Source: Kitagawia praeruptora (taxonomy: Eukaryota > Streptophyta > Magnoliopsida > Apiales > Apiaceae). Taken from it: DNA of 64,000 nucleotides. The stretch is from positions 20,394,001 to 20,458,000 of the forward strand of contig CM075352.1 of assembly GCA_037693485.1 (NCBI GenBank), in the 5' to 3' direction. How positions within the stretch are numbered: position 1 is the first letter of the stretch; each line of letters opens with the position of its first letter. Below are positions 32,601-44,500 of the stretch, piece after piece. The notes under the pieces were generated by a model. That model was not told where the DNA came from. It did no database searches and worked only from the letters and a program-made list of their open reading frames with translations. Position numbers and translations under genes: made by a program.

Positions 32601-33589
32601 TCCAGTGACAGGGGTATCTCCAATATTAAAATTGTTTCTACCACTATCACTTGGATAATTATCATCATTAACATTTTAAACTTATGACTACAAGGCAACT
32701 CCTCGATAACAACAATTGTTAACTCCTAACAACTGTTTGTTGGTAGACAACCTTGGTTCTATAGATAAGATATAATTACCAAAGTTGTCTTGTCTGCAAT
32801 CTTAGAAATGATATTCTAAGTCCAACACACCTTGATCCATTGTATACAACATTCATTATCAAAGTGATTAGAAGCTTGCAAATAAGCATAAAAATTATTC
32901 GACGTAACTGAACTATGGTAACTATAAATATTACAATATCCATAGTTCTACTTAGATAATTTTCACACCTTGTATAGTAGAATGAGTGAATTTCAAAAGA
33001 TAAGACAATGATTACTTAGAGGAGTTCTAAGTAATTTCACTCAAACCAATACATCTCACAATTAGTTTGTAAATAGAATTCTAACTAAATATCATTAACT
33101 GATATAAGTCAAAACTTCAATACAACCAATTGTTATAACCATGATATTAATTATGGTGAATTTATGAAAATGAAGTTTTAGTAAGTTCACTAGAATTAAC
33201 ATCTCACAACTAATTGAAGACCATGACAGATAGGTCCAAATTAGTTTTGATTCAAATTTATTTTGATAAATGAGGTATAGAGCAAATACTAACTTGAATT
33301 GCTTTAGGTTCTATAACTCATATTTAATCAAAATAAATAATTAAATAATTAAATACTAAATCTCTATGAGTTAGATTTTACCATTTAAATATTTAAATTA
33401 TCCTTAAATAATCCCCACTGAAATATATTACAATTATACACATGGCAATCATTCAACAGATAATATTCAGCTTGAGGTCTGGATGAAAATAAGTTCACAA
33501 GTCCTTTCAATATTGACAATTGAATACTTGTAAATCATTTAGGAATTACTTAACAGATGAGATTTACAAATTATATAGCATTAATAGAA
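29691..33589 (-). other. 3' region of copia-1, no intact gene
   Basis: This is where SIRE-type elements may carry an extra ORF, but no long frame remains. At 32273-32698 a frame contains IELIIGDPDVGVRTRRASQN, which resembles the linker between integrase and RT in copia pol. It lies downstream of the RNase H end and so out of normal order. The rest is AT-rich with stops in all frames. Pyrimidine-rich blocks (30150-30560) include tandem 'ccccctttctaacctactctcctt'. Confidence 0.6.
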
Positions 33590-34134
33590 TCCCAAATTTA
33601 CAAACCAATCTTGAAAAATTAATTTCATCAAGTGATTTAGCAAACGTGTCTGCAAGTTATTCTTAACTAAGACATGCTCTCAAAAGAATTGATACCTCAC
33701 ATAAGATGTTTAGCCTTGAGTGTTCCACAAAGTTGTTGGAGATGAATTTGTTTCCTTGTGTTCTCCAGCTTTTGTACAACTCATTTGATATGTCTCTGTA
33801 GAGATCTTCATTTATCTCAACAACCAGGAGTGCACTTGTTCACATTCCTCTAGCATCCAGATTCAGTAGGTCCAGATGTCCATTATAATCATGAATGTGC
33901 AGCAAGTGCCTGATATCCTCACGTCTTGTCACTGGTGCTTCTTGTCAGATATACTATCTTATCAGCTTGTAACCTTGCATCCAGTTTGGCTTTGTCCCTC
34001 ATAGCAATGCCTTGACATCCAGTTAGACTTCTGGTTATCCTTGTACCAAATACAACCTTGTTGTTTGGTCTAGATACCAGCTTCCCTTCAATCTGCCTTT
34101 TGTAATGATTGAGATCATCTTGCATTGCAATCAC
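33590..34134 (-). pseudogene. copia-1 RT start fused to RNase H end (internal deletion)
   Basis: Minus-strand 34134 onward begins AMQDDLNHYKRQIEGKLVSR and NNKVVFGTR, the start of a copia RT. At about 33670-33590 the strand reads LADTFAKSLDEINFSRLVCK, the end of copia RNase H. Only about 540 bp separate sequences that are normally well over 1.5 kb apart, and no YVDD motif is present, so the catalytic RT and most of RNase H are lost. Confidence 0.75.
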
Positions 34135-34889
34135 TCAATCTGGATAATTCAGAGCCTTTGTAGCTTTATTAGTTTCTTCTGAAGGAAAACTAACGAAATA
34201 ATCATTGGTACTTGAAGCTCTGCTAGTCTTTTGCTTCCACCATTAGGAACACTAAGAACTAGGACAAAGAATTAATTGAGTCAACACTCTTTGTCTTGGC
34301 AGACATGTTCTCATAGTGTCCTTTGATTTTCAATGTGGTGTAGATTTAGCTAGTTGATCCTTCTGCTGCTCCCCCTAAGCTGTTGCTGGGTTTACATGAA
34401 GATTCTCCATGTTTGACATTGATTGGATCTGAATCACCGTAACCATTGACAGCTGGGAGCTAGGAGTTGTTGAACATCACTAAGACTTTCAATCACCTTC
34501 CGTTGATTAATAACAATCACCATCAGTGGTGTCTTGTCTTCAGATTGTCTGAACAACAACTTGTTTGTTGAGAGAAGTCATCAGTCATCACCACTAAAAT
34601 ATATTTTAGTTTGATGTAGAACTTCTGTGTGATGCTTCTTTGACTTCCCATTATGACATGCCTCGTGATTTCATTTTACTTTAATTTCAGATGAGATAGT
34701 CTCCTTTACTGATTCGATTTTCGGGAAAGAATCTCTTGATTAGACATTCAGGTGTGAGAGCTCCGTATATCATAGCTGAACTCTTGTCTGATGAAGCTTT
34801 AGATTAGACATGTTGACTTCACCTTTGATTGAGAGTTCATGTCAGCTACAGATAAGTTCTCTTTCCTTAATCCTCGAACAGTAAGCTCT

Positions 34890-35075
34890 TCATCTTGTAA
34901 AAGATGCTTTATTACTGACAACATTCTTAGCTACTACTGAATAGCCATGACCCTGGGTCATACCCTTGCTGTTATCTCCAAGGGATGCCACTTGGCCAGA
35001 TACCTTCACCACTCTTGATAGCAGGGTTCTATCTTCGGTCATATGCCTTGAACATTCACTGTCCAGAATCCACAC
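34890..35075 (-). pseudogene. copia-1 protease remnant
   Basis: WILDSECSRHMTEDRTLLSR corresponds to the copia protease, but the catalytic DSG reads DSE, an inactivating change. A frame break separates it from the upstream frame that ends at 35117 with GPNQAWVPKKV. No integrase zinc-binding or DDE motifs follow. Confidence 0.8.
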
Positions 35076-35116
35076 AACACGATCTACCTATTACACACCC
35101 TGCACTGCCAAAATGG

Positions 35117-36373
35117 TTAAACTTTCTTCGGGACCCAAGCTTGGTTGGGTCCAGAGTACTTGAAAAATTGGCCTTTGTCAGGCAAAACAACATTTTTCAC
35201 CTTGACACCATCAGTCAACAAACATTTGACCCTATAAATAGATTTGACAATCTTTTGTTTCATTTTAGGTATCCATGTTTGTTTAGCAGCAAGAACACTC
35301 TTTTCAGTGACTGGACATTTGACTTTGTAAACAGCCTTAGTAAAACTTTGTTTAGGCTTTGGTACAAATGTCTCTCTCCTAACATGAGGAGGACTAGCAG
35401 TCTTTGATCTAACATTATTATTCCTGTTCATATGTTGTCGAGGAGTAGTCTTATTATCACATGCATGATTACCATTAAAGTAAGCAGACATAACATTAAA
35501 AGCACAAGACATACAATTGACAACACCACATGCTTTATGACAAGAATCAATAATAGGCATGGTAGACATGTTAGATATGTTCTTGTTCTTTTTTAACTCA
35601 TTACCACCTAACCCAGTTTTAGACGAACTGGTTGACTCAACAAACTTAATTGGTCCCTTAGAACCAACCTTATTAGATTTAACATTTTTAGTTGTTTGTG
35701 CCTTAACAATTTTATCATTTTCCTGGACTATGCCATTTGCACTGTCCTCATTTCTCATTTCTTCTTGAATCACAATAGAATACATATTTGGTGGTTCAGA
35801 AACAGATTCTTTAAACATGGGTTTTTCAACATTCTTGAGAACGTGTGGTATACCTCTTTCTTTAGCAGGAATAGGATTAGCAGAATGGTTGCTCAAAGAA
35901 CCAACAGCTTCTTTGTAACCAAACCTTATTCCTACAGTTCGTTCTCTAGCTTGTTTGTTGAAGTGCTCTTTAGAAACTTTAACAGAATTATAACAAGCTC
36001 TAATATGTGTTTCAAGTTCTCTAATCCTGGTTTCTTGTTCAGCAATCCTATCAACTTGTTTTACCATGTATTCTCCTAGCGACTTTTCTTTGTAGTTAAG
36101 TCGAGCTATTTCTTCTATATGCTGATCTTGATTAACATGCACCTTTTTTAATTCTAACACTTCATTTTCAAGTTTAGTGTTTACAAGACTTATTCTTTCA
36201 TATCCCTTTTGTGCATAACCCAAGGAATCATGTAAGCTACGAATCAACTCAGCGTCAGTAAGAATTACCGGTGTAGTATAACGAGTTGATGTTTCAGCAT
36301 TTGCCACCAGCACAAAATCTTCATATTCTTCATCTTCGCTGTCTGTGTCATCCCAGCTTTTGCCTTGTACCAC
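35117..36373 (-). CDS. copia-1 gag-pol linker region, open frame
   Basis: The 418-residue frame has a coiled-coil segment (SLVNTKLENEVLELKKVHVN and following), a Lys/Ser-rich part, a Cys-rich stretch (CHKACGVVNCMSCAFN) and an end matching the spacer just before copia protease. It is in the same frame as the gag frame upstream, separated by a single in-frame stop after the zinc knuckle at 36428, so the two were probably one reading frame. The role is structural or unknown. Confidence 0.75.
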   Translation of the reverse strand: MVQGKSWDDTDSEDEEYEDFVLVANAETSTRYTTPVILTDAELIRSLHDSLGYAQKGYERISLVNTKLENEVLELKKVHVNQDQHIEEIARLNYKEKSLGEYMVKQVDRIAEQETRIRELETHIRACYNSVKVSKEHFNKQARERTVGIRFGYKEAVGSLSNHSANPIPAKERGIPHVLKNVEKPMFKESVSEPPNMYSIVIQEEMRNEDSANGIVQENDKIVKAQTTKNVKSNKVGSKGPIKFVESTSSSKTGLGGNELKKNKNISNMSTMPIIDSCHKACGVVNCMSCAFNVMSAYFNGNHACDNKTTPRQHMNRNNNVRSKTASPPHVRRETFVPKPKQSFTKAVYKVKCPVTEKSVLAAKQTWIPKMKQKIVKSIYRVKCLLTDGVKVKNVVLPDKGQFFKYSGPNQAWVPKKV

Positions 36374-36427
36374 ATAGGCTTTATCTGTGTTCTTCTTACC
36401 AGATGCATATTCTCTCCCTGCATCTTG

Positions 36428-37510
36428 TTAAGGTTGATGACACTCAGTTGCAAAGTGTCCAAGTTCATTACATTTAAAGCATCTGATCTTGCTTCTGTCA
36501 ACAGTTCCAGTTTTGTATCCTCCCTTGTTACTAGAGGATGAAGAACCTCCTCTCTGGAATCTGTTGTAGTTAGATTTGAACTTGAACTTGGGATTCCTTC
36601 TGAACCTGAAGTTACTGAACTGCCTTACCATCATAGCCATTGACTCATCTTCCAACTGATCCAGCTCTTCCAAAGAGTAGAAATCTCCACCATCCTGACT
36701 GACAGGTGTATGACCAATCTCAACTTCAACCTGTTCCTTGTCAGCGCTGCAAGGTTGAACAACCTTAGCTTCCACTTCCTTTGGAGTCTCAACCACTAGA
36801 GCTGTAGAAGAACTTGGAACCCTACCTTCACCATGAATTTCTTTCTGTTGAACTTGTTCCAACTCATAGGTTTTCAAAATGCCGAAGAGCCTTTCAAGAG
36901 TAATTTGATTCATGTCTCTGGCTTGTCTAATGGCAGTTATCCTATGTTCTAGGTGAGTAGGCATGGTCAGTAAGAACTTCATGTTAACCTCCTTTTGTGT
37001 ATAGTGCTTGCCATGAACTTGCAAGTTGTTGATTATTTTGTTATACCTTTCAAACACTTCCTGAATGCCTTCATTAGGACCATCTCTAAAGTGTTCATAT
37101 TCAGAGGTTAAAATTTGAAGTCTGTTTTCCCTGACTTCATCAGTTCCTTCATTGATGGTCTGAATAGTTTCCCATATATGCTTAGCAGTTTTACAATTCA
37201 TCACATGACTGTACATCACAGCATCTAGGGAATCTATTAGGATGAGTCTAATATTTTTGTCCAATCCTGCATCCTCTTTATCCTCAGCAGTATACAACTT
37301 AGAATCCTTACTTCGACTACTAGCAGGAGTTACAACTTTACCATCAGTAACAACTTCAGCTACATGCTCCATAGGAATTTTGGGTCCATTTTTCAATACA
37401 CCCAAATATTTGGAATTTGTAACATCAAGAAACAATTCCATCTTATTTTTCCACATATCATAATTATCTTTATTAAAGATAGGAATCTTAACAATGGATT
37501 TAGAAGACAT
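36428..37510 (-). CDS. copia-1 gag protein
   Basis: The 360-residue protein starts about 85 bp inside the 5' LTR. It contains a copia-type gag domain (FNKDNYDMWKNKMELFLDV; HIWETIQTINEGTDEVRENR; LTMPTHLEHRITAIR), an acidic linker, a basic Arg/Ser/Gly stretch and a CCHC zinc knuckle CFKCNELGHFATEC at the very end. It forms the particle that packages element RNA. The frame is intact, so this element could be mobilised in trans by relatives although its own pol is defective (inference). Confidence 0.92.
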   Translation of the reverse strand: MSSKSIVKIPIFNKDNYDMWKNKMELFLDVTNSKYLGVLKNGPKIPMEHVAEVVTDGKVVTPASSRSKDSKLYTAEDKEDAGLDKNIRLILIDSLDAVMYSHVMNCKTAKHIWETIQTINEGTDEVRENRLQILTSEYEHFRDGPNEGIQEVFERYNKIINNLQVHGKHYTQKEVNMKFLLTMPTHLEHRITAIRQARDMNQITLERLFGILKTYELEQVQQKEIHGEGRVPSSSTALVVETPKEVEAKVVQPCSADKEQVEVEIGHTPVSQDGGDFYSLEELDQLEDESMAMMVRQFSNFRFRRNPKFKFKSNYNRFQRGGSSSSSNKGGYKTGTVDRSKIRCFKCNELGHFATECHQP

Positions 37511-37593
37511 GATGAATTTTTAAGTGAGTTAAAAATTCGAGATAAATTTTTGATTAAATAAAAATAAGATCTTGATTTGTGTATCAATCAATA

Positions 37594-37606
37594 GGCTCTG
37601 ATACCA
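37594..37606 (-). other. Primer binding site of copia-1 (initiator tRNA-Met)
   Basis: The minus strand reads TGGTATCAGAGCC two bases inside the 5' LTR. This is the classic complement of the plant initiator methionine tRNA 3' end used by most copia elements. Confidence 0.93.
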
Positions 37607-37608
37607 AT

Positions 37609-39474
37609 TGTTAGGTCCGATAAGATTGTAGAAGGGGGGTTGAATACAATCTATACCAATTTATCGAAATTTGTCCTTTAAATAAAAATTGATTTAGACA
37701 AATTTGTGCGGAATAAATTGAAACAAATTTCAAGTTGAATATAACAATATATTAACTTGATGGGTGTTACAATTTCATTACAGATTAATTATCAAGATGA
37801 TAAAAACTAATTAGAAAATTCGACATGAACTTTTCTAATTTAGTTAATAAAAATCAAGATAAGAACTAGGAAACTTAATTCGCTAGTAGTACAAGAATCA
37901 CAAATAAACAAGTTCCACCGGATAAAATATTACAAAGGTGTTGAACTTGATTTTACAGAAAATAATCAGTTCTTGTGTTCTTGTTTGAGAGAGAGAATGG
38001 AGCTGGTTCTTTTGTTCGTGTGTTTGTATGTAATGTTGAAGTGTGTTTTGGTTGTGGCCGCCTCCTGTCTTTTATCTCCTGACTATTCTGTCTTTGCTTC
38101 ACTTTTTAGACTATCCAAAGACTATCAAATGACTTGCAGACTATCCAGTTGATAATATAGACTATCAATTACTCTTGCAGAATGTCGGTATGACTATCAA
38201 CTTAAAATCCAGACTACCGGTGATAGTCTGTAAATGAATTAACCAAGCTGTTTTGTTTTCTGCCAACACAAAGGCCAACTGCAGGGAGGGAGAGTGTACA
38301 GCACGCGTGATGTGTTTTGCTGGTTTGTACTGGCGCGTGTACCACACGCGCGAGAGGCGCGTAGAACCTTCTGCCGACAACACTCTGCACGCCTGTTTCT
38401 TTCTTTTACAGTTTTTTTGTTTGTTTATTTGTTTAAACAATTCATACACAACAATTCATTTCTGACCTGCTAGCAAATTCATAGGAAACCGGGGCCTATT
38501 TCGTCTTATATGGAATGGGCTCCGTAGAAATGCTTTTTAATCCGCATAGCTTATAATCTTTAATTAATAAATAATTATTTTAATCCAGAAATTATAAAAA
38601 TAAATATCTAATATTATTAGATATTTATAAATATAATTTTCTAAATAAATAAAATATTTATTAATATAAAATTATAAATAAACTCTAAACTGCGATTATC
38701 TGAGCGTCTGGAACTGGACTCCTTTTGATTAACAAAAAATATATCAATTCCAATCGGGGTTCCAGCTTTAAGAATATATCACTTTCCATATTCTTGTGAT
38801 AATTCTATTCTCTCATAACCCGTCCAGGTGTAAGCTACGGTCTCTTGAGGATGTGAAACTGGACTCCTTTTGCTTAGCAAAAAATATATCAATTCCAACC
38901 GGAGTTCCAGCTTTAAGAATATATCACTTAGAATTTCTTTGTGATAATTCTTTTTCCTCGTAGCCATTTCACTTGATAATAAAATCCTTGTGGTTAATGA
39001 ATTTAGCACTTCTGTTGCTTGCACAATGATTTTCTCTCATACCAGTCTTGATATCTTGAACCACTGAATTTAATGATGAACAACCACTGTTAAATGTTGA
39101 CACTCGATGTACTGTCTGGTTCATGAGTGACTAACCGCAATGACTGTTCTTCATATATTGACTTTAAAATCTGGTTCCTTTTCTTTTCTCATCTCTCTTC
39201 AATTCTTCTGTACTGACTCTGTCACCGTTGAAATCTCTGTCACTTTAAATGAATCCACTTTTTAACGAATACTCCACTGAGGCTTGATCAGATGACTGAG
39301 CTTCTTTCAGTGTAGTAATTCCTCAATTCTGTAGATTGACCTTGATCTTTTTCTTCTGACAGATAATACAATCTGAGATTCCTTGTGACAGTCTATATAC
39401 TATTCACTATTACAATCTTGTTTAAGTTGAGTTGTATCCTCGAAATACAAATAGGCTACATCATATGCCTTTCA
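37609..39474 (-). repeat. 5' LTR of copia-1 (1866 bp)
   Basis: It is the partner of 27829-29676. It differs by about 24 extra bases near 38226 (tagtctgtaaatgaattaac region), a few short indels and scattered substitutions. The GC-rich inverted repeat is conserved at 38333-38351. Confidence 0.95.
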
Positions 39475-40004
39475 CAAACAAATGCCTCCATGTGTTTTAA
39501 GTAGCATCTAATAAAGTGTGTGCGCTGTACTTGTAGGAAAGTATGTGATTGTTACTTGGCTGATGGATTCTGGTGAATGTTAATTAACTCTTAAACTTGG
39601 TGTGCAATAGATTAACAATTATACTCTGATATGTATTTTTGTGGTAGCCTTCTTTGTGCACTGTTTACCCTTCACCCTTTTCTTGTTATGGTAAACATCT
39701 GAACAATGTTCTTTATGTCATTATAAGTATCTACCTCCTGAATGCTTTGAGCCAAATGAGACTCCCTTCATATCTTCGAAGGTATTTAAAAAGTTCCCTT
39801 TAGCTTAGCATCCTGTGAATCTAGTTTTTTATTTATTAAATAAACTTATATTTACCGAATAGAACAAAAATATTGCCAGTACTGTATTTTCAGAATAGAG
39901 TTTGATAGTTTGAAGAAAGCCCTCCAAAGTGACATATTTTAATAGTAGGAAACTTTTCCTGATCTGAGTCCTTGTAACATAGGTTTATTGTTGGCCTGTG
40001 TAAC

Positions 40005-40044
<40 letters not shown>

Positions 40045-40248
40045 CGTATTTTAAGGTTTGTTTCTATTTGAACGCTAGCCTATATATATATATATATATA
40101 TATAGTGCGTATTTTACCAATTTTTTAAGTAGATAATCGACTGATAATCGACTTAAACTACAGATCAAATCTTATTAGGGCTGTCACAAAACAAGACACT
40201 TAAAACTAATTCAAACAACTTAAAACTAACATAAAATGATGTAATATT
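39475..40248. other. Remainder of the inverted-repeat unit between the two copia elements
   Basis: No gene is recognised. Two TA runs (about 40009-40040 and 40082-40104) are each followed by 'agtgcgtattttа'-like sequence, which indicates a local duplication of about 65 bp. Confidence 0.45.
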
Positions 40249-40717
40249 TGTTGGATATTTTAGTGTAATTGGATTGACTAGTTGATCAATGTAATCGTGA
40301 TGTTACATCGAACAAGTCGGGAGAATGCGGAGTGCATGCTCTGTTCGAGTTCGTTATGATTTCAGAATTATTGCTTATGAGACATGTCTATTGGCATCAA
40401 ACACATCTGTTAGAATGAGATGTGTCTATTGGGAAAAGACACATCTTGAGATGTGTCTGTTGGTATTAGACATGACTGTTGGAATGAGATGTGTCTATTA
40501 GCAAAAGACACACCTGTTGACATCTATAAATAGGTGTTGCATTGATCATTTTGAGATAGTTGGTTCATTTTGAAATTCACAACAAAACACATTCTTTCTT
40601 CTTGCAGAATTTCTGACTTTATCCGATTGAATTATTTGGGTGAACCAAAAATAACTTCAATTTGAAAGTGTTCACACGACTTCAGAAAAATCCAAGTAAT
40701 CACCCTATTCCCCAACA
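40249..40717 (+). repeat. 5' LTR of copia-2 (469 bp)
   Basis: Inside is an array of imperfect inverted copies of AGATGTGTCT / AGACACATCT with TATTGG linkers (about 40377-40520) that could fold as hairpins. A likely TATA box is 'ctataaatag' at about 40533. No initiator-Met primer site follows the LTR; the next bases are AAGATTGAAGTTATC. Confidence 0.94.
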
Positions 40718-40744
40718 AAGATTGAAGTTATCTATTTTCTGAAG

Positions 40745-41586
40745 ATGGCGAACGCAGAATCTGCAAAAGATATGACAAGCAAGTTTGCAAAGTTGGACAA
40801 GTTTGAGGGTCAGGATTTTAGAAGATGGCAGAAGAAGATGCATTTTCTGTTGACCACGTTGAAGGTTGTGTACGTTCTAAGTACCCCCATGCCAGAAGTG
40901 ATCGAAAATGAAATCGCTGAACAGACTAGGAAGCGATGAAAGTGGGATTCCCTTTTCGATATATACCAAAATGTTGAGTCAGCGAAAGAATTGTGGGATT
41001 CTCTTGAATCCAAGTACATGGCAGAAGACGCTTCTAGTAAGAAGTTTCTGGTCAGTAATTTTATGAATTACAAAATGGTCGATTCTAGACCGGTGATGGA
41101 ACAATACAATGAATTGTTAAGGATTCTTGGATAGTTTGCCCAACACAATCTGAAGATGGATGAATCTATCTCAGTTTCTGGTTTATAGACAAACTACCAC
41201 CATCATGGAAGGATTTTAAACACTCTTTGAAACATAATAAAGATGATATGACTCTGGTTCAACTTGGAAGTCACTTCAGAATTGAAGAGGCTTTGAGGAC
41301 TCAAGAAATTGAGAATAATCCTAAGGGAAAGAACCAAGTCGGTAGCTCTTCTATGAATATGGTTGAAGATGGTGGATCTTCCAAGAATTCTAAGAATGGC
41401 AAGGGCGATAAACGAAAGTTTAAAGGAAACAACAACAATTCTTCCAACAAAAGGCCTAAGATGGCATGTTGGAAGTGTGGCAAACCTGGACATTTCAAGA
41501 AGGATTGTCGGGTTGGTAAAGGCAAGCAAGAAAAGCAAAATGCTGGTCCAAGTGGATCCAAGGATCCAGAAAAGCAACAAGGATGA
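40745..41586 (+). pseudogene. copia-2 gag, interrupted
   Basis: The N-terminus (KFAKLDKFEGQDFRRWQKKM) is followed by an in-frame TGA at 40937. Similarity continues in other frames (LFDIYQNVESAKELWDSLES; YNELLRILG), with a TAG near 41131 and a shifted frame after it. The last part is open (41227-41586), with a Lys/Asn-rich region and the zinc knuckle CWKCGKPGHFKKDC. Part of the sequence around 40940 also looks deleted relative to related gags. Confidence 0.88.
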
Positions 41587-44500
41587 CAATGTTGCTTGGT
41601 GGATTGATTCAGGAGCAACGAGTCATGTATGCAAAGATCTTCGTTGGTTCATAGATTTTCAACCAATCGAAGATGGATCTATCTTAAAGATGGGAAATGT
41701 TGCAACTGAACCGATCAAAGGACTAGGAAATGTCAAGATAGTTTTTAAATCTGGCAAATGTATATTGTTAAATAAAGTGTTGTATGTTCCTGGGATTCGT
41801 AAGAATCTCTTGTCTGGTGTTGTATTGAACAATTGTGGATATAAACAAGTTTATGAAAGTGACAAATATATATTGTCAAAACATGGCTCTTTTGTTGGCT
41901 TTGGCTATTTGTGCAATGGTATGTTTATGTTGAATGTAAATACTCCATTTATTGATGAATCTGCTTGCATGGCTTCTACTAGTACTAGCAACAATTTGAA
42001 TAAACCAGAATTATGGCTAGGACATGTACATTACAAAAGAATAAAGGATATATCAAAAATGAGTCTCATACCTGCTATTGATTTAGACAATGAAAAATGC
42101 AAAACATGCATGCTAACAAAGATAACAAGAAAGCCCTTTAAGGAGGTTAATAGGGTGTCTGATGTTTTAGAACTAATACATAGTGATTTGTGTGATTTTC
42201 ATTCTACACCATCATTAGGAAATAAAAAGTATGTAGTTACTTTTATTGATGATGCTACAAGATATTGCTATGTATATTTATTGCATGCTAAGGATGAAGC
42301 TATTGACTTCTTTAAAATTTATAAAGAAGAAGTAGAGCTACATCAAAGTACCATGATTAAAAATCTACGTACTGATAGAGGAGGTGAGTATTATGATCCG
42401 GTTTATTTTCAATCTACTCGTATAATACATCAAACCACGGCTCCTTATACACCACAGCAAAATGGTGTGGCAGAGAGAAAGAATAGGACTTTGAAAGAAA
42501 TGGTTAATTCCTTGTTATCCTACTCGGGTTTGAGTGAGGGATTTTGGGGTGAGGCTATGTTGACAGCCTGTCATTTATTGAATCGAATTCCTAGTAAGAG
42601 GAATAAGATTACCCCTTATAAACTTTGGTATAAAGAGTCACCAAAATTAAGTTTTCTAAGAGTTTGGGGATGTAGAGCAGTTGTAAGACTCACTGAACCC
42701 AAAAGAAGAAACTTGGGTGAACGAGGTATAGATTGCATATTTGTTGGTTATGCTGAGCATTCCATAGCATATAGATTTTATGTGTTAGAATCTAATGACT
42801 ATGTATCTGTGAACTCGATTATCGAGTCAAGAGATGCTATATTTGATGAAAACATATTTATATCTATACCTAGACCAAGGGACATGCTTCAGAATTCTTC
42901 TAGTAGGAACTCAGTTTCTACTGAAGATGTGAATGGACCGTCTGAACCAAGGAGAAGCGCTAGAGCTAGAAAAGCAAAGTCTTTTGGAGATGACTTTCAT
43001 CTTTATCTAGTAGAAGGCTCTAGAGATGAAATTGAATATCAATACCAATATTGTTTTGTTATTGAGGAGGATCCAAATACTTTTATCGAAGCTATGAAAT
43101 CTAGGGATGTTGCATTCTGGAAAGAAGCTATCCAAGATGAAATGGATTCTATCATGAATAATAATACTTGGGAATTGAGTGATCTGCCCCCTGGCTGTAA
43201 AGCATTGGGAAACAGATGGATCTTCAAAAGGAAAATGAAGGTGGACGGTACCATAGATAAGTTTAAAGCTAGATTGGTAATCCAAGGTTTTAGACAAAAA
43301 GAAGGGATTGATTATTTTGATACTTATGCTCCTGTTGCTAGAACCTCCACTATTAGGTTATTAATAGCACTTGCTGCTATACACAACCTTGTCATTCACC
43401 AAATGGATGTGAAAACTGCATTCTTGAATGGTGAATTAGATGAAGAGATTTATATGAAACAACCCGAAGGGTTTGTTATGCCTGGTTGTGAGAACAAGGT
43501 GTGTAAATTGAAGAAATCAATTTATGGTCTGAAACAAGCACCGAAGGATTGGCATGATAAATTTGATACTGTGGTCTTGTCTAACGGTTATTTTCTTAAC
43601 CAAGCAGACAAGTGTGTATATAGCAAATTTGATGCTTCTGGTAAAGGAGTTATAATTTGTTTATATGTGGATGACATGTTGATTTTTGGTATTGACCAAA
43701 ATCAAGTGGATAAAACCAAGAAGTTCTTGTCATCTAATTTTGATATGAAAGACATGGGGGAGGCTGAGGTGATTCTTGGTATAAGGATCAAGCGTGAGAA
43801 CAACGGTATTTCAATATCTCAATCTCATTATATTGAGAAGATTCTGAAAAGATTTAACTTTAAGGATTGTTCTTCCGTTAGCACTCCTCTTGATCCTAGT
43901 ATTAAACTCCTACCTAATACAGGTGTTGCAGTATCTCAACTTGAATACTCAAGGGCTATTGGTAGTCTCATGTATGCCATGATTAGCACTAGGCCAGATA
44001 TTGCCTATGATGTTGGAAAGCTTAGTAGGTATACTAACAAGCCAAGTTCACATCATTGGCAAGCCTTAAGCCGAGTGTTCAAGTACTTAAAAGGAACCAT
44101 GAATTATGGTTTGACATTTACTGGATTTCCTTCAGTTATTGAAGGTCATTCAGATGCAAGTTGGATTTCCAATAAGGAAATCCAACTTCCTTCTTGGGAA
44201 GTTGGATTTCCTTCTTGGGGGATGTGCTATCTCTTGGGCATCGAAGAAACAAAGTTGCATTACTGATTCAACGATGGAATCTGAATTTGTGGCATTATCA
44301 GCGGCTGGTAAAGAAGCTGAATGGCTAAGAAATTTGATTTATGAGATTCCATTGTGGCCTAAACCGATATCACCCATATCTATCATATGTGATAGTGAGT
44401 CTGCCTTGGCTAATGCTTATAGACAAGTGTTCAAAGGCAAGTCTAGACACTTAGGTGTTAGACACAGCATGATTCGTGAGCTTATCACGCATGGTGTTAT

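Larger units (their letters stand above)
27829..39474 (-). mobile_element. copia-1: Ty1/copia-type LTR retrotransposon, internally deleted
   Basis: The LTRs at 27829-29676 and 37609-39474 begin TGTTAGGTCC and end CCTTTCA, with CAAAC target duplications at 27824-27828 and 39475-39479. On the minus strand the primer binding site lies next to the right LTR and a polypurine tract next to the left LTR, so the element reads right to left. Gag is intact. Pol keeps only protease, the start of RT and the end of RNase H. A 3.9-kb region between the pol remnant and the 3' LTR is mostly non-coding. The two LTRs are nearly identical apart from scattered substitutions and one roughly 24-bp indel, so insertion is fairly recent. 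The long LTR, long gag and 'GPNQAWVPK' motif suggest the SIRE/Maximus type (tentative). Confidence 0.95.

Noticed and set aside
34985..36079. Plus-strand frames of 69-140 residues
   Set aside because: They are antisense to the copia-1 gag-pol linker frame.
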